In this document: positions 60,108 to 64,000 of the stretch, piece after piece
Layout: each line of letters opens with the position of its first letter
Position numbering within the stretch: position 1 is the stretch's first letter
NCBI RefSeq assembly: GCF_016907545.1
Contig: NZ_JAFBCD010000001.1
Span: 3,906,001 to 3,970,000, forward strand
From: Paenarthrobacter ilicis
GTDB lineage: Bacteria; Actinomycetota; Actinomycetes; Actinomycetales; Micrococcaceae
Direction: 5' to 3'
DNA length: 64,000 nucleotides
Position numbers and translations under genes: made by a program
The notes under the pieces: model-generated
What the model was told of the DNA's origin: nothing
The model's input: the letters and a program-made list of their open reading frames with translations, nothing else
Databases searched by the model: none

Positions 60108-61487
60108 ATGACGCATCGACTTGAGCGGGATTCCCTGGGATCCATCCCGGTTCCGGAAGCTGCCTATTGGGGTGCCCACACTGCCAGGGCACTGGATAAC
60201 TTCCCCATCAGCGGGGTCCCCGTTTCCCGGTACCCGGGACTGGTGGTGGCCTTGGCCAGGGTGAAGCGCGCCGCGGCCCGGGCCAACAGGGATCTTGGGG
60301 CGATCGACCCCGTGGTTGCCTCGGCCATTGATCACGCATGCCGGGAAATCGAGGACGGGAAACACCACGGCCAATTCTGCGTGGACATGATTCAAGGTGG
60401 TGCCGGAACCAGTACCAATATGAACGCCAACGAGGTGATCGCCAACGTAGCGTTGGAGCACCTGGGCCACGCCAAGGGGCGTTATGAGTATGTGCACCCC
60501 ATTGACCACGTCAACAGGTGCCAATCGACGAATGACGTCTACCCCACGGCCATCAAACTGGCCCTGATCTCCGCGATCCGTTGCTTGGATCATGAGTTGG
60601 CCGCTTTGACGGAGTCCATGCGGGTCAAAGGCGACGAATTCGCACATGTGGTGAAGATGGGTCGCACCCAGTTGCAGGACGCGGTTCCCATGACCCTGGG
60701 CCGGGAGTTCCACGCGTTTGCCGCCACGATCGAAGAGGACCGGTGCAGGCTGCAGGAATCGGCGGACCTCATGCTCGAATGCAGCCTGGGGGCTACGGCC
60801 ATTGGCACTGGGATCACCGCCGTGCCGGGCTACCGGGCCCGGGCAGTCGATGCTCTTTCGGAAATCTCCGGTTTGCCGTTGGTACCCGCAGCGGACCTGC
60901 TCGAGGCGACTTCCGACGTCGGAGTCTTCATGCACGTCTCAGGAATGCTGAAACGGTCAGCCATCAAGATGTCCAAGATCAGCAGCGACCTGAGGCTGCT
61001 TTCCAGCGGTCCCCAGAATGGCTTTGCTGAAATCCTGCTGCCGGCCCGGCAGGCCGGCTCCTCCATCATGCCGGGCAAGGTCAATCCGGTGATACCGGAG
61101 ACCCTGAACCAGATAGCGTTCGCCATAGCGGGCGCGGACACCACTGTGACCATGGCAGCGGACAACGGGCAACTCCAGCTCAACGCCTTTGAACCGGTGA
61201 TTGCCAACGCGCTGTTCCAGGGCTTCGACTGGCTTACCAATGGCGTGCGGACCCTCCGGACGCACTGCATCGAAGGGATCACGGCCAACGAGGCAGAGCT
61301 CGGGCGGCGGGTATCCCGGTCTGCCGGCCTTGCCACCGCGTTTATTCCGGCGATTGGCTATGCCGCCGCAGCTGAGGTCGCGCACAAGGCCAAAGATGGG
61401 CAGATGGCGGTGATAGATGCGGTAGCGGCTTTGGGCTTCATGGAAAGAAACGACGCGCAGTTGATTCTGGACGCCGTCAGCACCTGA
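60108..61487 (+). CDS. aspA: Aspartate ammonia-lyase
   Basis: The 459-residue enzyme has the fumarase/aspartase motifs GGAGTSTNMNANEVIANVAL, YVHPIDHVNRCQSTNDVYP, the aspartase-like GRTQLQDAVPMTLGREF, and the C-terminal signature AGSSIMPGKVNPVIPE. It deaminates L-aspartate to fumarate and ammonia as a homotetramer. Eleven bases after the aldehyde dehydrogenase gene, it forms the third step of a plausible homoserine-to-fumarate path. Its last codons begin a tandem repeat. Confidence 0.9.
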   Translation: MTHRLERDSLGSIPVPEAAYWGAHTARALDNFPISGVPVSRYPGLVVALARVKRAAARANRDLGAIDPVVASAIDHACREIEDGKHHGQFCVDMIQGGAGTSTNMNANEVIANVALEHLGHAKGRYEYVHPIDHVNRCQSTNDVYPTAIKLALISAIRCLDHELAALTESMRVKGDEFAHVVKMGRTQLQDAVPMTLGREFHAFAATIEEDRCRLQESADLMLECSLGATAIGTGITAVPGYRARAVDALSEISGLPLVPAADLLEATSDVGVFMHVSGMLKRSAIKMSKISSDLRLLSSGPQNGFAEILLPARQAGSSIMPGKVNPVIPETLNQIAFAIAGADTTVTMAADNGQLQLNAFEPVIANALFQGFDWLTNGVRTLRTHCIEGITANEAELGRRVSRSAGLATAFIPAIGYAAAAEVAHKAKDGQMAVIDAVAALGFMERNDAQLILDAVST

Positions 61488-61549
61488 CGGACCGCCGTCA
61501 ACACCTGACGGACCGCCGTCAGCACCTGACGGACCGCTGTCGGCACCTG
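61472..61549. repeat. 21-bp tandem repeat spanning the aspA stop codon
   Basis: Three 21-base units at 61472-61492, 61493-61513 and 61514-61534 and a partial fourth (to 61549), with one or two changes, cover the last aspA codons and TGA stop and continue into the gap before the Lrp gene. Confidence 0.9.
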
Positions 61550-61571
61550 GGCGGCGGCCACTGTCCCGGGG

Positions 61572-62015
61572 TCAGGCCCTGCGGATCACGGTGGACAGCG
61601 TCACTGCCGTCACCGTATCCGTGACCCCGGGAAGGGCTGAAATCTGTTCCCAAATCTCCCGGATCCGCCCATGCGAACGCGCTTCCACCCGGACAATCAG
61701 ATCGAAATCCCCGCTGAGCACATCGCACAGGACCACTTCCGGGATGGCGCGGAGTTCGCTGAGCACGTCGGCGCCCCGCATCCGGTCTTTCCTGTAAACC
61801 ATGAGGAAGGCGGACACCAGATCCTGGGTATCAAGGCCCGCCACCACGGTGTACCCCTGGATGTAGCCCTGCCGCTCCATGCGCTCGATCCGCTGGCGCA
61901 CCGCGTTGCGGGAGAGCAGGACCTTGCCCGCCAGTTCGGCATGCGGAATGCGGGCGTTTTTGGTCAGCTCTGACAGGATCCTTTGGTCTATGGCGTCGAG
62001 GCCCGCTCGCTCCAT
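61572..62015 (-). CDS. Lrp/AsnC-family transcriptional regulator
   Basis: The 147-residue regulator has the AsnC wHTH (LTKNARIPHAELAGKVLLSR then AVRQRIERMERQGYIQG) and the RAM-type effector domain (VVLCDVLSGDFDLIVRVEA). It is convergent with aspA. Lrp-type proteins often respond to amino acids, so it might act on the adjacent amino acid genes, but it is not arranged as a self-divergent pair with them. Confidence 0.9.
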   Translation of the reverse strand: MERAGLDAIDQRILSELTKNARIPHAELAGKVLLSRNAVRQRIERMERQGYIQGYTVVAGLDTQDLVSAFLMVYRKDRMRGADVLSELRAIPEVVLCDVLSGDFDLIVRVEARSHGRIREIWEQISALPGVTDTVTAVTLSTVIRRA

Positions 62016-62082
62016 TCGTCCCCTTCCAAAGGATCGTTTGGCCAGTCGGCCCAGAAGGAAATGATACTGGGCGCCGGACCGC

Positions 62083-62772
62083 TCAGTAGTCCGGGTTGCT
62101 CGGCACTACCAGGCCGGTCTCGTAGGCGTACACCACAACCTGCACCCGGTCCCGCAACTGCAGCTTGCTCAGGATCCGGCGCACATGCGTTTTGACGGTC
62201 GCCTCGGAGAGGAAGAACTTGTGGGCGATCTCCGCATTGGAGAGGCCCTCGGCGATGGTGGTGAGGATCTCCGTCTCCCTGGGCGTGAGATCGTCCAACA
62301 GGGGATCTTTGTGGTGGTTGGTTTGGCTGCCAGGCACCGCACCTCCGCGGACATAGGTTTCCAGCAGGCGCTGGGTGACCCGGGGAGCCACCACCGCATC
62401 CCCGCTGGCCACCAGCCGCACGGCATGGACCAGCTCCGACGGCGCAACATCCTTGAGCAGGAACGCTGACGCGCCGGCTTGCAGGCCACTGAAGGCGTAT
62501 TCGTCCAGGTCAAAGGTGGTCAGGATGATCACCCGCGCCTCAGAACCGGAGTCCGAGATGCGCCGGGTGGCTTCGATCCCGTCAACTGTGGGCATGCGGA
62601 CATCCATCAGTACGACGTCGGGCTGAAGCGCCTCAACCTGTCGGACGGCCTCCGCACCGTCCGAGGCTTCGCCCACAACGGTAAAGTCCTCTTCGCCTTC
62701 CAGGATCAGCCTGAAGCCCATCCGCAGCAGTGGCTGGTCATCCACCAGCAGGACTTTGATGCAGTCGGTCAT
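62083..62772 (-). CDS. NarL-type response regulator
   Basis: The 229-residue protein has a receiver domain with Asp11/Asp12 and the likely phospho-acceptor Asp57 (VVLMDVRMPTVDG), then a LuxR HTH domain (LTPRETEILTTIAEGLSNAE, then FLSEATVKTHVRRILSKLQL). It overlaps the histidine kinase gene by four bases, so the two form a two-component system. The target genes are not visible here. Confidence 0.94.
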   Translation of the reverse strand: MTDCIKVLLVDDQPLLRMGFRLILEGEEDFTVVGEASDGAEAVRQVEALQPDVVLMDVRMPTVDGIEATRRISDSGSEARVIILTTFDLDEYAFSGLQAGASAFLLKDVAPSELVHAVRLVASGDAVVAPRVTQRLLETYVRGGAVPGSQTNHHKDPLLDDLTPRETEILTTIAEGLSNAEIAHKFFLSEATVKTHVRRILSKLQLRDRVQVVVYAYETGLVVPSNPDY

Positions 62773-64000
62773 TTTTCCCCCTTGTCGCCGTTCCAGCGGA
62801 GCTCGGCGTGGACCGCCCAGCCTCCCCGTTTACTGGGACCGGCGGTGACAATTCCAGCATAAATCCCGGCGCGCTCACGCATCCCGGCGATGCCTTGGCC
62901 GCTGCCCAGGCTGCCCTCGGTTTCGCCGCTGCCCTCCCGGGTGCCCCTGCCGTCGTCGTGAACGTCAATGGTGACCAGATCGCCGTCCCGCGTCACCTGC
63001 ACATCCACGCGGCTCAGCGCGCGGCCGTAGCGCAACACGTTGGTCAGCGACTCCTGGACAATCCGGTAAATGGTCAGCTCGAAGGCGGGATCAGCGGGAA
63101 GGGCGGGGCCCGTATGCGCGTAATGCACTGGAAGTCCCGCGGTCCGGAACCCTTCCAGCAGTTTTGCCAGGTTGTGGCCTGACTCAAGGGGTGACAGGGG
63201 CGCCGGACGGCCGGAATCATCCCGCAGGACACCCAGCACACGCCGCATGTCCGCCAACGCGGCCCGTCCAGTGCGTGACAGTTCGCCGAGCACCTGGTCC
63301 GCGCGTTCCGGATCCTTCTTTGCCACCACCGCTGCGCCGTCGGACAAACTGATCATCACGGTGAGCGAATGTGCCACAACATCGTGCATTTCCCGCGCAA
63401 TCCGGTTCCGTTCGCTGACCTTGCCCAGCTGGGTGGTCCTGGCTGCCCACGCGGCAATTTCAGCCTCGTGTTCGCGGCGCTGACGGACGGAAATGCCGAT
63501 CCCCGTGGCCAGGAGGTTGGACAACATGATGGTGATCGCCGTGGCGATGTTGTTGATCAGGTGGAAGTTTTCCGGCACTTCCTGCAACGTGCTCATCTGC
63601 GTGGGACTTGTCCACATAAAGAGGTACAGCACGCTGAGCGGCAAGCTCGCCACCACGAATACCACCAGCGCGGTGGAGCGCTTCCGCAGGGACGCCAGCG
63701 CGTACAGGGCGAACCAGAGGCCCACCGAAACGTTGGAACCCCAGGGGTTCAAAATGGCGGCAGCGATTTCCAGCAGTGCGACGGCGGCCACCACCGGCAG
63801 TGGGAAGCGTCGCCTGAAGATCAACGCCACGGCGATCATCACCAGCAGCGCCACCACGAACCATTTGGCGTCAATCAGCGAGGTGATGACGGTGGGCAGC
63901 GCCAGCAGCAGGTAACAAATGATCACCACTGCGTCCATGGCGCGGGGGCGCTTGAAGAAGTAGCGCCGGATCCTGCCGCGCCGGCGCTGGGCGATTTCAG
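62769..64000 (-). CDS. Sensor histidine kinase (DesK/NarX-like), N-terminus cut off
   Basis: The frame remains open to the right edge (last seen codons read EIAQRRRGRIRRYFFKRPRA before M), so the start may lie outside. From the ATG at 63938, 389 residues are visible: about five membrane helices, a HisKA_3 domain with NRIAREMHDVVAHSLTVMIS (His acceptor), and an HATPase domain with LTNVLRYGRALSRVD and VDVHDDGRGTREG. It would phosphorylate the adjacent response regulator. The signal is unknown. Confidence 0.92.
   Translation of the reverse strand, partial: EIAQRRRGRIRRYFFKRPRAMDAVVIICYLLLALPTVITSLIDAKWFVVALLVMIAVALIFRRRFPLPVVAAVALLEIAAAILNPWGSNVSVGLWFALYALASLRKRSTALVVFVVASLPLSVLYLFMWTSPTQMSTLQEVPENFHLINNIATAITIMLSNLLATGIGISVRQRREHEAEIAAWAARTTQLGKVSERNRIAREMHDVVAHSLTVMISLSDGAAVVAKKDPERADQVLGELSRTGRAALADMRRVLGVLRDDSGRPAPLSPLESGHNLAKLLEGFRTAGLPVHYAHTGPALPADPAFELTIYRIVQESLTNVLRYGRALSRVDVQVTRDGDLVTIDVHDDGRGTREGSGETEGSLGSGQGIAGMRERAGIYAGIVTAGPSKRGGWAVHAELRWNGDKGEK

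Noticed and set aside
9..63990. CRISPR array, prophage or insertion sequence
   Set aside because: No regularly spaced repeats, integrase, transposase or terminal inverted repeats were seen. The direct repeats present are adjacent tandem units.

Overview
The window is a high-GC chromosomal segment. Codon use, gene families and the order rpsF-ssb-rpsR-rplI point to an actinobacterium of the Arthrobacter/Paenarthrobacter type (Micrococcaceae). This placement comes from protein style and gene content, not from a marker-gene comparison. I see no rRNA, phage, insertion sequence or CRISPR array. The single tRNA is tRNA-Leu(GAG).

Layout. (1) 1-13.8 kb is an exopolysaccharide locus: flippase end, four glycosyltransferases, a PqqD-like protein, a tyrosine autokinase of the Wzc/CpsD type, a polyprenyl-phosphate sugar transferase, a LuxR-type regulator, an LCP ligase, a Tat-exported Ig-like protein and an HprK-like/PqqD-like protein. 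A DUF305/DUF6153 pair sits inside it. (2) 13.9-22.1 kb is a carbohydrate catabolic cluster: a GntR repressor, a split transketolase, an MHS-family importer, a TIM-barrel isomerase/decarboxylase-like protein, an SDR dehydrogenase, a DhaK-DhaL kinase and an RpiB-family isomerase. A perfect inverted repeat lies in the divergent promoter. The gene kinds fit a route through tetrulose phosphate to D-erythrose 4-phosphate, which the dedicated transketolase could consume. (3) 22.2-26.1 kb holds a lipoprotein, dnaB and two membrane proteins with L7/L12-C-terminal-like segments. A 580-base gap upstream of dnaB is rich in DnaA boxes. (4) 26-34.6 kb is accessory DNA: oxidoreductase, hydrolase, an ECF sigma factor with a membrane partner, and a run of small lipoproteins including a duplicated pair. 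(5) 34.7-45.1 kb is mixed metabolism: CoA-transferase with HMG-CoA-lyase-like protein, GAF-ANTAR regulator, lipid-kinase-like protein, ABC exporter, PhzF. (6) 45.2-47.0 kb is the ribosomal/SSB operon. (7) 47.2-53.9 kb has YnfA, tRNA-Leu, a small coupled membrane protein, an amino-acid permease, aminopeptidase and a cyclase-family operon. (8) 53.9-61.5 kb is a divergent amino-acid catabolic locus: permease, broad-type racemase and IclR on one side, homoserine dehydrogenase, aldehyde dehydrogenase and aspartase on the other. (9) 61.5-64 kb has an Lrp regulator and a two-component system cut by the window edge.

The two most interesting systems are both inferred from gene content. The 53.9-61.5 kb locus could convert D/L-homoserine to fumarate through aspartate semialdehyde and aspartate. 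The 13.9-22.1 kb locus could feed an unusual C4/C5 sugar or sugar acid into the pentose phosphate pathway. Substrates for both are hypotheses.
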